Assembly (NCBI GenBank): GCA_905235555.1
Contig: CAJOMD010000027.1
Location: forward strand, 1-43,340
From: an uncultured Eubacterium sp.
GTDB taxonomy: Bacteria > Bacillota > Clostridia > Lachnospirales > Lachnospiraceae
DNA length: 43,340 nt
Reading direction: 5' to 3'
Below, piece after piece: positions 16,904-24,261 of the stretch; within the stretch, counting starts at the first letter, position 1; the number at the start of each line of letters is the position of its first letter. The notes under the pieces are model-generated. The model made no database searches and was not told where the DNA came from. It saw only the letters and a program-made list of their open reading frames with translations. The translations under genes were made by a program, and so were the position numbers.

Positions 16904-16947
16904 CTAAAGGCTGCTGACCAATATAAAATTAAATAGGGGGAAAAGAG

Positions 16948-17637
16948 ATGAAGAGATTTATTAAGGCGTTTTATCCGGACGTTTGTCCAGGGTGCGACAA
17001 AGTAATAGGAAGAGTTGGTTTATGTGAAGATTGCAAAGGTGCATTTAGACGTATTCAACAACCCATTTGCGGAGTGTGCGGAAGGACGATGAACGAGGAT
17101 GGTTTCTTGTGCGAAGAATGTAAGAAGATAAAACACTATTTTAAAAGAAATGTATCTGTATTTGAGTACAGAGGAGATATAAAGGAAAGCATCTACAGAT
17201 TTAAGTATGGCAATATGAGATGCTACGCCGAATTCTTTGCTGCGGAGGCTATGAAAAGGTATGGGAAACTCCTTAAGGCTTGGAAGATAGATGCGATAGT
17301 CCCAGTTCCAATGTATAAACCAAAACAAAGGAAGCGTGGGTACAACCAGGCGGAGGAGTTTGCGAGGTCTTTGGCGAAGGCTAGTGGTATTAAGATGGAT
17401 AGCAAGTTGCTAGTGCGCATCAAAGATACTGTGCCCATGAAGACTCTCAGTAAACAGCAAAGATACGAAAATTTAAAGAAAGCGTTCATTGTTAATAAGA
17501 AGAGACAAAAGTACAAGCGAGTGTTAATAGTGGACGATATTTTTACAACGGGTAGTACGTTAGATGCGTGTGCTAGGGTACTTAGAAAAGGTAATGTAGA
17601 GCTTGTATACGGCCTTTGTATAGCAAGTGGATTTTAA
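16948..17637 (+). CDS. comFC: ComF family protein (phosphoribosyltransferase-like, competence)
   Basis: ComFC/GntX-type protein of 229 residues linked to DNA uptake and transformation in Firmicutes. The N-terminus has a double zinc-ribbon region: CPGC…CEDC (residues 12-30) and CGVC…CEEC (about 40-60). The C-terminal PRTase domain has PVPMYKPKQRKRGYNQAEEF near 118 and the PRPP loop VLIVDDIFTTGSTLDAC near 192. No comFA helicase gene is adjacent; recD2 precedes it. Ribosome binding site AGGGGGAAA. Precise biochemical role unknown; assignment to the family is firm. Confidence 0.93.
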   Translation: MKRFIKAFYPDVCPGCDKVIGRVGLCEDCKGAFRRIQQPICGVCGRTMNEDGFLCEECKKIKHYFKRNVSVFEYRGDIKESIYRFKYGNMRCYAEFFAAEAMKRYGKLLKAWKIDAIVPVPMYKPKQRKRGYNQAEEFARSLAKASGIKMDSKLLVRIKDTVPMKTLSKQQRYENLKKAFIVNKKRQKYKRVLIVDDIFTTGSTLDACARVLRKGNVELVYGLCIASGF

Positions 17638-17642
17638 AAAGA

Positions 17643-17670
17643 AAAAGCATAGATTTTAATCTATGCTTTT
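17643..17670. terminator. bidirectional terminator between comFC and the minus-strand InlB-like gene
   Basis: AAAAGCATAGAT / ATCTATGCTTTT around TTTA. It has A- and T-runs on both sides, so it can terminate both converging transcripts. Confidence 0.88.
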
Positions 17671-17710
17671 AGTTAATCTAAAGATAGTTCTATTGTATGT
17701 ATTGTTTGTC

Positions 17711-18536
17711 TTACTCAAAATATCGCCTATCAGTAGTTGATAGCGTAAAATATGTGTTAGCCTTAATTCTATTATTTGATTTCATTTTAACAGACCATAG
17801 AACATATAGAGTTTCATCGAATACTGAAGGCTCGCTCCAATACTCAGATGTTCCACATGTGAATGAAAATTTGTGCTTTTTAATATTAGTATGATAGTAT
17901 ACCCAATCTGTTTGCATTTTTTTCATAAAAGTAGAATACTTTGTAGATTTTTTTATATTAACTAAGTGTTTAGCTTTACACTTTATGCTATCAATATAGT
18001 ATACATAATAGGATGAAAGGACAGGAGTTACCTTATATCGAATACTTTGATTAATAATATACCTGTCACCATTATTTGCGGTGAACACCGCTTCATCTTC
18101 AGAATTCCATTTTTTTGTAAGAGTGAGATTACCGGTTTTATTCTCGATTTCTTTGATGCTAAGAAATGGTTTGCCCATTAATTCGTAGTAATGGGTATTT
18201 ATTTTGTATGCTTTCAGCCAGTGAGGATATAATTTGACAGATTTTTTTATCTTAGTTTTTGATGCATATTTTTTTCCGCCATTCTTTTTAGTGTACCAAC
18301 CATTGAAAACATACTTAGGGCGCTTAATGGAAGGAGCATATCCTCTTTTTTTATTATGTTTATATTTGAATTTTATTCTTTTTTTATTAGAGTTTATTTT
18401 GGCTTTAAATACACCATTATACGCATTAAATGTCACGGTGTGTTTTTTTTTGCTTTGCTAAAACTGGTTGATTCATATAGGGAACATTAAATATAAATGA
18501 TAAAGTTATAACAATGACTAGTATTTTTTTGAACAT
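17711..18536 (-). pseudogene. secreted InlB B-repeat-like protein, copy 1, frameshifted in an A9 tract
   Basis: Paralogue of the protein at 18882-19715. On the minus strand an ATG at 18536 with AGGAGG (18541-18546) starts a signal peptide (MFKKILVIVITLSFIFNVPY…QPVLA, then KQKK). The mature frame then resumes as HTVTFNAYNGVF and carries one InlB B-repeat-type domain (KKRGYAPSIKRPKYVFNGWY…KLYPHWLK), followed by a C-terminal region resembling copy 2. The two parts are in different frames: the coding strand has nine A (plus-strand T-run 18443-18451), while eight would join them. The body from 18436 downward has no start codon other than an internal GTG with no ribosome binding site. This could be phase variation by slippage, a strain-specific inactivation, or a sequencing error. 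Function is unknown; a cell-surface or secreted role follows from the signal peptide. Confidence 0.75.
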
Positions 18537-18631
18537 ATAACCTCCTAATAACTATTCTTTCTTAAATACTATACGTATAAAGAGGAAAAATCAAATCACC
18601 AATACGAATAATACCGCTTTTTAAATATGTA

Positions 18632-18658
18632 TGATACAATAAAGGAGCTTGAAGGAGG
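18632..18658 (+). promoter_or_regulatory. extended -10 promoter and ribosome binding site before a 23-residue peptide
   Basis: TGATACAAT (18632-18640) fits TGn-TACAAT, and AAGGAGG (18652-18658) follows. The pair belongs to a plus-strand start diverging from the InlB-like copy 1. Confidence 0.5.
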
Positions 18659-18663
18659 TTTTT

Positions 18664-18735
18664 ATGAAGAAATCATTTGTAAAGACAGTAATTGTATTAA
18701 CGGTTACTTGTTTTTTGGTTATGTTTATTATGTAA
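18664..18735 (+). CDS. 23-residue signal-peptide-like fragment
   Basis: ATG 18664 has a strong AAGGAGG 5 nt upstream and encodes MKKSFVKTVIVLTVTCFLV plus four residues, then TAA. The sequence is exactly a signal peptide or membrane anchor with no mature domain. It is most simply read as the start of a gene whose body was lost or displaced; the headless fragment at 19703-20224 is a candidate body, but the join cannot be shown. Alternatively it is a small membrane peptide. Between 18736 and 18881 there are only hairpins. Confidence 0.45.
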   Translation: MKKSFVKTVIVLTVTCFLVMFIM

Positions 18736-18773
18736 CTAGGACTAGCTACTAAAAGGTAGCATATGGTCCTTAG
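18736..18773 (+). repeat. stem-loop after the 23-residue peptide
   Basis: The segment contains nested pairing: CTAGGAC with GTCCTTAG outside, and TAGCTAC with GTAGCATA inside. It starts directly at the stop codon of the 23-residue peptide. Role unknown. Confidence 0.4.
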
Positions 18774-18786
18774 TCAATTATCATAG

Positions 18787-18817
18787 AAGGTCTATTTACA
18801 GACTTTTTGACTTTTTT
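18787..18817 (+). terminator. intrinsic terminator
   Basis: AAGGTCT / AGACTTTT around ATTTAC (one G-U pair), followed by TTTTTGACTTTTTTT. It ends the short plus-strand transcript of the 23-residue peptide. Confidence 0.65.
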
Positions 18818-18881
18818 TCACAATCTCTGGATTTTTGTCTGACATTTCGGGTGCACTTCATTCTTCTATGCTTTTTATCTT

Positions 18882-19715
18882 TTAACTTACTATGTTATCT
18901 TCACTGTCTGTGAAGGATACCTTTGACGAAGGCTTGACTCGATTTTTCTTGTCTAATTTAATTGTCCAAAGAACATAATATTCTTCTGTAGTTTTTGATT
19001 CTTCATCATAATATTTATATTTTTTATATGCAAAAGTTAAAATGTGTCTCTTTTTATTTAAAAGATAATCTGTTTGTTTTGATCCAGTGAGTTTAAGTAA
19101 AAAGGTTGTGTATTTTTTCTTCTTTTTAATGTTAACTATTTTTTTTATTTTGCATTTAAGTTTGTTTAAATAATAATTATACGTGATGTTCTTTTCATCT
19201 GTTGTATCATCGAAATAGTAATCAAATAGACACAAAAAAGAGGAGGATTTATATTCGGCGTTAAAGGGGTAATACTTACCATAAATGCCGCTATCTTTAA
19301 TTTTTTTTGAACCTGGAAATGCTTTTTTTATATCAGCATCTGATTTGAAAGTACGTCCAAAATAATTAAAGTATTTAGTTTTTGTTTTGTATCTCTTTAG
19401 CCATTGTGGATATAATTTAACATTTTTATTAATCCTTGTATTATAAGAATATCTCTTACCACCTTTTTTTCTTGTATACCAGCCCCTAAAAGCATAACTT
19501 GAACGGGATATTTTCGGTGCATAGCCACGTTTTTCATTTTTCTTATATTTCATTTTTATTTTTAATTTTTTGGAATTGTGTTTGTGACTGAAAGCCCCTT
19601 TAGTAGCTCTAAAAGTGACAGTGTATGTTCTTTTTGCGAAAGCGTTTGTGTTAAGAGTTAATAATAACGCAAAGATTATAAAAAATGACGCTATTTTTTT
19701 GATTGTATTATTCAT
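18882..19715 (-). CDS. secreted InlB B-repeat-like protein, copy 2 (intact)
   Basis: About 277 residues. N-terminal signal peptide MNNTIKKIASFFIIFALLLT…NAFA, then one domain of the InlB B-repeat / Listeria-Bacteroides repeat type: RTYTVTFRATKGAF, KRGYAPKISRSSYAFRGWYT, KLYPQWLK. The rest is Lys- and Tyr-rich with no recognised domain. These repeats occur in surface-exposed or secreted proteins. The ATG at 19715 is preferred to one at 19736 because the signal peptide begins there; AGGAG is present but 13 nt away, further than usual. No LPXTG-type anchor or transmembrane tail is seen, so the product is probably released or held by charge; it is very basic. Confidence 0.75.
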   Translation of the reverse strand: MNNTIKKIASFFIIFALLLTLNTNAFAKRTYTVTFRATKGAFSHKHNSKKLKIKMKYKKNEKRGYAPKISRSSYAFRGWYTRKKGGKRYSYNTRINKNVKLYPQWLKRYKTKTKYFNYFGRTFKSDADIKKAFPGSKKIKDSGIYGKYYPFNAEYKSSSFLCLFDYYFDDTTDEKNITYNYYLNKLKCKIKKIVNIKKKKKYTTFLLKLTGSKQTDYLLNKKRHILTFAYKKYKYYDEESKTTEEYYVLWTIKLDKKNRVKPSSKVSFTDSEDNIVS

Positions 19716-20224
19716 GGTTATATGAATGCTCCTCATCTGATAGTGGTATTGTAACTATAGAAAAATATAAAGTCAATCTTGCAAATTATGCATATCCAAA
19801 TAAATTTAAAAATATGTACGGGGTTGAGGAAGAAGTAAAGCCAATTGTTACTACATACAAAAAAGAAATGATGGATATAGCAAATTACTTTGAGTTTGTT
19901 AAAGAGCCAATAAATGTTACTTTTGATATAGATGGGAAAGGCGAACTAAGTCAAAGTGTAGAAACAAAGATTGATGATAATATAAAAGAGAAACTATATA
20001 AGATTATTCATAATCTACCCGTCGTTATACATGTAACAAAGAAATATGTACATGTAGAAAGAATAGATAAGACAGTGTATAAGACGGCAAGAGTAAACTC
20101 AATTTATTATGCTTTTGCTAGAACTAGTTATAGTAGTTTAGGAGATGGATTTGGCGGAATAATTGATATAGCACCTCATTGGTATACGCAATTCTATGAA
20201 TGTCCTATTAGCATGATTGAATAA
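19703..20224 (+). pseudogene. headless C-terminal gene fragment, unknown family
   Basis: Plus-strand open frame ending at 20224. The first dozen codons overlap, antisense, the start of the InlB-like copy 2, and only a TTG with no ribosome binding site is available, so the 5' end looks missing. The meaningful part begins about SDSGIVTIEKYKVNLANY and continues with FDIDGKGELSQSVE and a final IAPHWYTQFYE segment. I do not recognise the family. A terminator follows immediately (20228-20259), showing this is the real 3' end of a former gene. The next ATG (19814) also lacks a ribosome binding site. Confidence 0.5.
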
Positions 20225-20227
20225 TTA

Positions 20228-20259
20228 ATAGGTGTTGCATATTTGCAGCACCTATTTTT
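20228..20259 (+). terminator. intrinsic terminator
   Basis: AGGTGTTGC / GCAGCACCT around ATATTT, then ATTTTTAT. It separates the accessory patch from the ribosomal/RNA polymerase cluster. Confidence 0.85.
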
Positions 20260-20275
20260 ATGTAGTAAATAACTG

Positions 20276-20304
20276 TTGACGAGAGGGGCGTATTCTGTTA
20301 TATT
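20276..20304 (+). promoter_or_regulatory. promoter of rpmG-secE-nusG
   Basis: TTGACG (20276-20281), 17-nt spacer, TATATT (20299-20304). The leader to rpmG is about 115 nt; I see no known riboswitch in it. Confidence 0.75.
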
Positions 20305-20428
20305 ATTTAGGCAGAGACGAGAGGTCTTTTTTTTGTGCTGAAAATATAGGTATTTATTTGACGCATAATCTTAAGAAAAACTCGATAAATAAAGGGATTT
20401 TACCCTTAAAAATAGGAAGGTGGATCTT

Positions 20429-20578
20429 ATGAGAACAAAGATTACATTAGAATGTACAGAGTGCAAACAGAGAAACTATGATACTACAAAAGATAAGCAG
20501 GCTCATCCAGACAGAGTTGAGACTAAAAAATATTGCAAGTTCTGTAAAAAGCACACATTACACAAAGAGACTAAGTAA
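20429..20578 (+). CDS. rpmG: 50S ribosomal protein L33 (zinc-binding form)
   Basis: 49-residue large-subunit protein located near the E site. The sequence [20 protein letters not shown] and the second pair CKFCKKHT give two CxxC motifs, which makes this the zinc-binding (C+) form of L33 rather than the cysteine-free form induced on zinc starvation. It ends HKETK as usual. AGGAAGGTGG lies upstream of the ATG. The rpmG-secE-nusG order is the standard Firmicute arrangement. Confidence 0.95.
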   Translation: MRTKITLECTECKQRNYDTTKDKQAHPDRVETKKYCKFCKKHTLHKETK

Positions 20579-20598
20579 TTATTTTTTGGAGGTTTATC

Positions 20599-20967
20599 AT
20601 GGCTAAGGATAATAAAGGACAAGGCAAATTCAAGACTTGGTGGACAGGACTAAAGTCTGAATTTTCAAAAATCATATGGCTCAATCGCAAAACTGTTATC
20701 AAGCAGACAGTTGTTGTTATTGTGGTAACTATTATTGTTGGTGTATTAATCACAATTATTGATTTCTACAGTCAGCTAGGTTTGAAGCAGATAGTTAGTA
20801 AGGCTATGGCACAGGATGCCACTACAGCCGCAGCAGAGCAGGCACAGCCAGCTAGTCAGCAAGCAGTTACACAGGCGGTAACTAAAGCGCAGAAAGCTAA
20901 CAAGGCTAAGAAAGCTGATAACAAGAAAGCAGACACAAAGACAAAGACCACTAAGAAAGCTAATTAA
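20599..20967 (+). CDS. secE: preprotein translocase subunit SecE with long basic tail
   Basis: Essential clamp of the SecYEG protein-export channel. The family core is readable: amphipathic helix SEFSKIIWLNRKTVIKQT followed by one transmembrane helix (VVVIVVTIIVGVLITIIDF) around residues 35-55. Most Firmicute SecE proteins end soon after that helix at 60-75 residues; here the protein runs to 122. The extra roughly 55 residues are rich in Ala, Gln, Lys and Thr, becoming strongly basic toward the end (KKADNKKADTKTKTTKKAN). The tail is predicted outside the membrane on the C-terminal side of the helix. GGAGG upstream of ATG; 23 nt to nusG. Confidence 0.94.
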   Translation: MAKDNKGQGKFKTWWTGLKSEFSKIIWLNRKTVIKQTVVVIVVTIIVGVLITIIDFYSQLGLKQIVSKAMAQDATTAAAEQAQPASQQAVTQAVTKAQKANKAKKADNKKADTKTKTTKKAN

Positions 20968-20990
20968 TAAGCGATTAAAGGAGCGATAAA

Positions 20991-21512
20991 ATGGCGGAAG
21001 CAAGATGGTACGTTGTTCATACCTATTCAGGATATGAAAACAAAGTAAAAGCTAATATCGAGCAGTCTATTGAGAATAGAAAATTGCACGATACTATATT
21101 AGAAGTATCAGTTCCGACTCAGGAAGTAGTGGAAACTAAGAATGGTAAAACAAAAGTTTCTGAAAAGAAATTGTTACCAGGTTATGTTCTTATAAATATG
21201 GTAATGAACGATGAGACATGGTACATCGTTAGAAATACTAGAGGTGTTACAGGTTTTGTAGGACCAGGAAGTAAACCGGTTCCACTTTCAGAGGATGAAA
21301 TGATGAATCTAGGCGTCAAGCAGACAGAGAAAATCAATGCCGACTTTGAGATTGGCGATATGGTGGCTGCTATCGACGGTGTTTGGAACGGCACAGCAGG
21401 TGTTGTTAAGAGAATTGACGAAGGAAAGCAAACAGTTACTATTAATGTAGACATGTTTGGTAGAGAAACTCCTGTGGAACTTAAGTTTGCAGAAGTTAAG
21501 AAAATGAGATAG
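20991..21512 (+). CDS. nusG: transcription termination/antitermination factor NusG
   Basis: RNA polymerase elongation factor bridging transcription and translation. 173 residues: NGN domain at the start (ARWYVVHTYSGYENKVKANI), the LLPGYVLINMVM and VGPGSKPVPLSEDE blocks, then a C-terminal KOW domain beginning around FEIGDMVAAIDGVWNGTAG. Size and order are standard. It ends with VKKMR. Cotranscribed with secE upstream; a weak hairpin (AAGTGA/TCACTT plus T5, 21546-21564) follows before the rplK leader. Confidence 0.97.
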   Translation: MAEARWYVVHTYSGYENKVKANIEQSIENRKLHDTILEVSVPTQEVVETKNGKTKVSEKKLLPGYVLINMVMNDETWYIVRNTRGVTGFVGPGSKPVPLSEDEMMNLGVKQTEKINADFEIGDMVAAIDGVWNGTAGVVKRIDEGKQTVTINVDMFGRETPVELKFAEVKKMR

Positions 21513-21598
21513 TAAATTTTTCTCGTTAAATATTATGGAATGTCGAAGTGAATAATCACTTTTTGACTAGATGAATGTCATACATAGACACGTATGGC

Positions 21599-21626
21599 AG
21601 TGGGAGGGGTCCCCCGATAATACCAC
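21599..21626 (+). promoter_or_regulatory. candidate L1-binding operator in the rplK leader
   Basis: AGTGGGAGG begins a stem whose inner part is AGGGG/CCCC and whose outer part pairs GTGG with CCAC. It ends 8 nt before AGGAGG of rplK. A close match precedes rplA at 22137. L1 represses its own operon by binding an mRNA mimic of its rRNA site; assignment here rests on position and on the two matching copies. Confidence 0.5.
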
Positions 21627-21647
21627 GAATTTTTAGGAGGTGCCAAA

Positions 21648-22073
21648 ATGGCAAAGAAAGTAGAAGGTTATATCAAATTACAGATTGAAGCTGGAAAAGC
21701 TACTCCAGCACCACCTGTAGGACCAGCGTTAGGACAGTATGGACTTAACATTGCACAGTTCACAAAAGACTTCAACGCTAGAACTCAGGATCAACCAGGA
21801 ATGATTATTCCTGTAGTTATCACTGTATACCAAGACAAGAGTTTCAGTTTTATTACTAAGACTCCACCAGCAGCAGTTCTTCTAAAGAAGGCAGCTAAGA
21901 TTGGTAAGGGTGCAGGTAACTCACTTACAGAAACTGTAGCAACAGTTACTAGAGCAGACCTAGAATCTATTGCAGAGATAAAGATGAAAGACCTTAATGC
22001 CGCTAATATGGATTCAGCTTGCAGCATGATTGCTGGTACAGCTCGTAGCATGGGTATCAAGGTAGAAGACTAA
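21648..22073 (+). CDS. rplK: 50S ribosomal protein L11
   Basis: Part of the GTPase-associated centre on the large subunit, needed for stringent-response sensing by RelA-type proteins and the binding site of thiopeptides. 141 residues, normal length. N-terminal block [20 protein letters not shown] and C-terminal rRNA-binding region with [20 protein letters not shown] and [16 protein letters not shown] are intact. AGGAGG 8 nt upstream. A 102-nt gap to rplA holds a second operator-like stem. Confidence 0.97.
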   Translation: MAKKVEGYIKLQIEAGKATPAPPVGPALGQYGLNIAQFTKDFNARTQDQPGMIIPVVITVYQDKSFSFITKTPPAAVLLKKAAKIGKGAGNSLTETVATVTRADLESIAEIKMKDLNAANMDSACSMIAGTARSMGIKVED

Positions 22074-22136
22074 TTGGTCTTTGTCTTGGAAAGTTTTTGT
22101 TCTAAGGGAATTAGAAAGTAATAATATTTGATAAAA

Positions 22137-22164
22137 AGTGGGAGGTTTATCCGTTATTACCACT
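22137..22164 (+). promoter_or_regulatory. second candidate L1-binding operator, upstream of rplA
   Basis: AGTGG/CCACT outer arms and an AGG/CC inner part, matching the stem upstream of rplK in sequence (AGTGGGAGG … TA-TACCAC) and in distance to the ribosome binding site (AGGAGG begins 2 nt after it). Confidence 0.5.
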
Positions 22165-22175
22165 AGGAGGTATTT

Positions 22176-22871
22176 ATGAGAGGAAAGAATTACGTAGATT
22201 CAGCAAAAGAAATCGATAGAGATAAAAAATACGATATCGAGGAAGCTGTATCTTTAGTTAAAAAAAGCGCGAAAGCGAAATTTGATGAGACAGTAGAACT
22301 ACACATCAGAACTGGTTGTGATGGACGTCACGCTGAACAGCAGATCCGTGGTGCCGTAGTATTACCAAACGGTACAGGTAAAGACGTTAAGGTTTTAGTA
22401 TTCGCTAAAGGACCTAAGGCTGACGAAGCTGAAGCAGCTGGTGCAGATTATGTAGGTGCAGAGGATCTTGTAACAAAGATTACATCTGAAAACTGGTTCG
22501 ACTATGATGTAGTAATTGCTACACCAGATATGATGGGTGTTGTTGGTAAACTTGGTCGTGTATTTGGACCAAAAGGTTTAATGCCTAACCCAAAAGCTGG
22601 TACAGTAACAATGGACATCACAAAAGCAGTGGAAGAAGCAAAGGCTGGTAAGATTGAGTACAGACTTGATAAGGCTAATATCATCCACGTACCTGTTGGT
22701 AAAGCTTCATTCTCAGAAGAAGCACTAGTTCAAAACTACAATGCTCTTCTAGAGGCAATCAACAAAGCTAAGCCAGCATCACTTAAGGGTACATACCTTA
22801 AGACAATTACATTGACATCAACTATGGGACCTGGTGTAAAGGTTAAAGGTGAAAAAGTAGAGACTGAATAA
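22176..22871 (+). CDS. rplA: 50S ribosomal protein L1
   Basis: L1-stalk protein of the large subunit, which helps release deacylated tRNA and acts as translational repressor of its own operon. 231 residues, standard. Family blocks: [39 protein letters not shown], the signature [15 protein letters not shown] near residue 130, and the end [21 protein letters not shown] 7 nt upstream. The rplK-rplA pair is conserved; rplJL has its own promoter just after this gene. Confidence 0.97.
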   Translation: MRGKNYVDSAKEIDRDKKYDIEEAVSLVKKSAKAKFDETVELHIRTGCDGRHAEQQIRGAVVLPNGTGKDVKVLVFAKGPKADEAEAAGADYVGAEDLVTKITSENWFDYDVVIATPDMMGVVGKLGRVFGPKGLMPNPKAGTVTMDITKAVEEAKAGKIEYRLDKANIIHVPVGKASFSEEALVQNYNALLEAINKAKPASLKGTYLKTITLTSTMGPGVKVKGEKVETE

Positions 22872-22882
22872 TCAGACCCAAG

Positions 22883-22911
22883 TTGACAATAAATTTCAAG
22901 TGTGATATATT
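22883..22911 (+). promoter_or_regulatory. strong promoter of rplJ-rplL
   Basis: Consensus TTGACA (22883-22888), 17-nt spacer, TATATT (22906-22911). It starts 12 nt after the rplA stop codon, so L10-L12 can be made independently of L11-L1. Confidence 0.88.
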
Positions 22912-22931
22912 TTCACACGATGGTTATATAC

Positions 22932-23050
22932 CAAATGCCGAAGACAGTAGGTGCCCAAAAGGCGTAAACATAGTGCCTACCGAGGATTTTGTAAAGACTA
23001 TTTATTTTTAGACTTTATACCTCTCTGTCTTTGGATAGAGAGGTTTTTCT
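22932..23050 (+). ncRNA. ribosomal protein L10 leader with attenuator terminator
   Basis: The leader between promoter and rplJ contains the L10-leader hallmark: ATGCCGAAGACAGTAGGTG, then a loop, then GTGCCTACCGAGG, the stem with the L10(L12)4 binding kink-turn. It ends in a terminator, CCTCTCT / AGAGAGG plus TTTTT (23020-23048). Known role of the family: excess L10-L12 complex binds the leader and favours termination before rplJ. The match is by motif and position. Confidence 0.88.
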
Positions 23051-23108
23051 TATATAAGGCCTCAAAGCATATGGTGTAAACCGAAAAATAATTATAAGGA
23101 GGCAAAAG

Positions 23109-23834
23109 ATGGCAAAAGTAGAACTAAAGCAACCTGTTATTGATGAGATTTCAGAGTTAATCGATGGTGCTGCCACAGTGGTACTTGCTGACTACCGTGG
23201 ACTTACTGTTGCTGAAGATACTGAACTTCGACGCAGCTTAAGAGAAGCCGGTGTTACATACAAAGTATACAAGAACAGCATGATGAACTTTGCTTTCAAA
23301 GATACAGAGTTTGCAGATTTGTCACAGCATCTAGCAGGCCCAACAGCTATCGCAGTTTGTAAGGAAGATGCCACAGCAGCAGCTAGAATTCTAGCTAAGT
23401 TCGCTAAGGACGCTGAGGCTCTTGAAATCAAAGCTGGTGTAGTAGAAGGTGTTTACTATGATGCAGCTGGTATTGGTACTATTGCAAGTATTCCACCAAG
23501 AGACGAGTTACTCGCTAAATTACTTGGATCACTTAAGTCACCAATGGCAGACTTCGCTCGTGTTATTAAGCAGATTGCAGAAAAAGACGGCGAAGAGGTA
23601 GCTGAAGAAGCAGAAGAAGCTAAGACTGAAGAGGCTCCTGCAGAGGAAGCAACAGAAGAAAAAGCTGATGATGCAAAGGAAGAAGCTACAGAGGAAAAGG
23701 CTGAAGAAACTCCTGCAGAGGAAGCCAAAGAAGAAGAGGCTCCAGCAGAAGAAAAAGCCGAGGAAGCAACTGAAGAGGAAGTTCCAGCTGAAGAAGAGGC
23801 TGAAGAAGAAGCTCCTGCTGAAGATGCAGAATAA
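23109..23834 (+). CDS. rplJ: 50S ribosomal protein L10 with long acidic tail
   Basis: Stalk-base protein that carries the L12 dimers. The L10 core is clear: VVLADYRGLTVAEDTELRR near the start, GVTYKVYKNSMMNFAF, LAGPTAIAV, and the helix region PMADFARVIKQIAEKDGEE at about 140-160. Normal L10 proteins have 165-175 residues; this one has 241. From about residue 160 on, the tail is almost only Glu, Ala, Lys, Pro, Thr and Asp in loosely repeated EEAPAEE-like units, with a strong net negative charge. It follows the helix that binds L12. Start after AAGGAGG. rplL follows 38 nt later. Confidence 0.95.
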   Translation: MAKVELKQPVIDEISELIDGAATVVLADYRGLTVAEDTELRRSLREAGVTYKVYKNSMMNFAFKDTEFADLSQHLAGPTAIAVCKEDATAAARILAKFAKDAEALEIKAGVVEGVYYDAAGIGTIASIPPRDELLAKLLGSLKSPMADFARVIKQIAEKDGEEVAEEAEEAKTEEAPAEEATEEKADDAKEEATEEKAEETPAEEAKEEEAPAEEKAEEATEEEVPAEEEAEEEAPAEDAE

Positions 23835-23872
23835 TCAATTTAGAAAAAGAAATTTAATTGGAGGATTTTAAA

Positions 23873-24241
23873 ATGACTACAGAAGAAATTATTGAAGTTA
23901 TAAAAGGTTTATCAGTATTAGAATTAAACGACCTTGTAAAAGCTTGTGAAGAAGAGTTTGGTGTATCTGCAGCAGCAGGTGTTGTTATGGCTGGTGGTGC
24001 AGCAGGCGGAGACGCTGGCGCAGCTGACAAGGACGAGTTTGATGTAGAACTAACAGAAGTTGGTGATCAGAAGGTTAAGGTTATCAAGGCTGTTAAGGAT
24101 GCTACAGGTCTAGGACTTAAGGAAGCTAAGGAATTAGTTGATGGAGCTCCTAAGGTTATTAAGGAAGGTGCTCCTAAGGAAGAAGCTGAAGCTCTTAAGA
24201 CTCAGATTGAAGAAGTGGGCGCTACAGTTACTCTTAAATAA
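23873..24241 (+). CDS. rplL: 50S ribosomal protein L7/L12
   Basis: Multicopy stalk protein that recruits translational GTPases. 122 residues from ATG 23873, which has GGAGG 10 nt upstream; a TTG at 23858 is in frame but lies before that site. N-terminal dimerisation helices ([20 protein letters not shown]), Ala/Gly hinge ([15 protein letters not shown]) and the C-terminal domain ([20 protein letters not shown] … GATVTLK) are standard. In most bacteria rpoB follows at once; here about 2 kb of extra sequence intervenes. Confidence 0.97.
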   Translation: MTTEEIIEVIKGLSVLELNDLVKACEEEFGVSAAAGVVMAGGAAGGDAGAADKDEFDVELTEVGDQKVKVIKAVKDATGLGLKEAKELVDGAPKVIKEGAPKEEAEALKTQIEEVGATVTLK

Positions 24242-24261
24242 TAATAGCTATAAACAAAATA

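Noticed and set aside
23668-23871. Lys-rich 67-residue ORF overlapping the end of rplJ
   Set aside because: It is an out-of-frame reading of the Glu/Ala-rich repeats of the L10 tail.
23858-23872. TTG 23858 as the rplL start
   Set aside because: It precedes the GGAGG that serves ATG 23873, and the added residues are not part of L7/L12.
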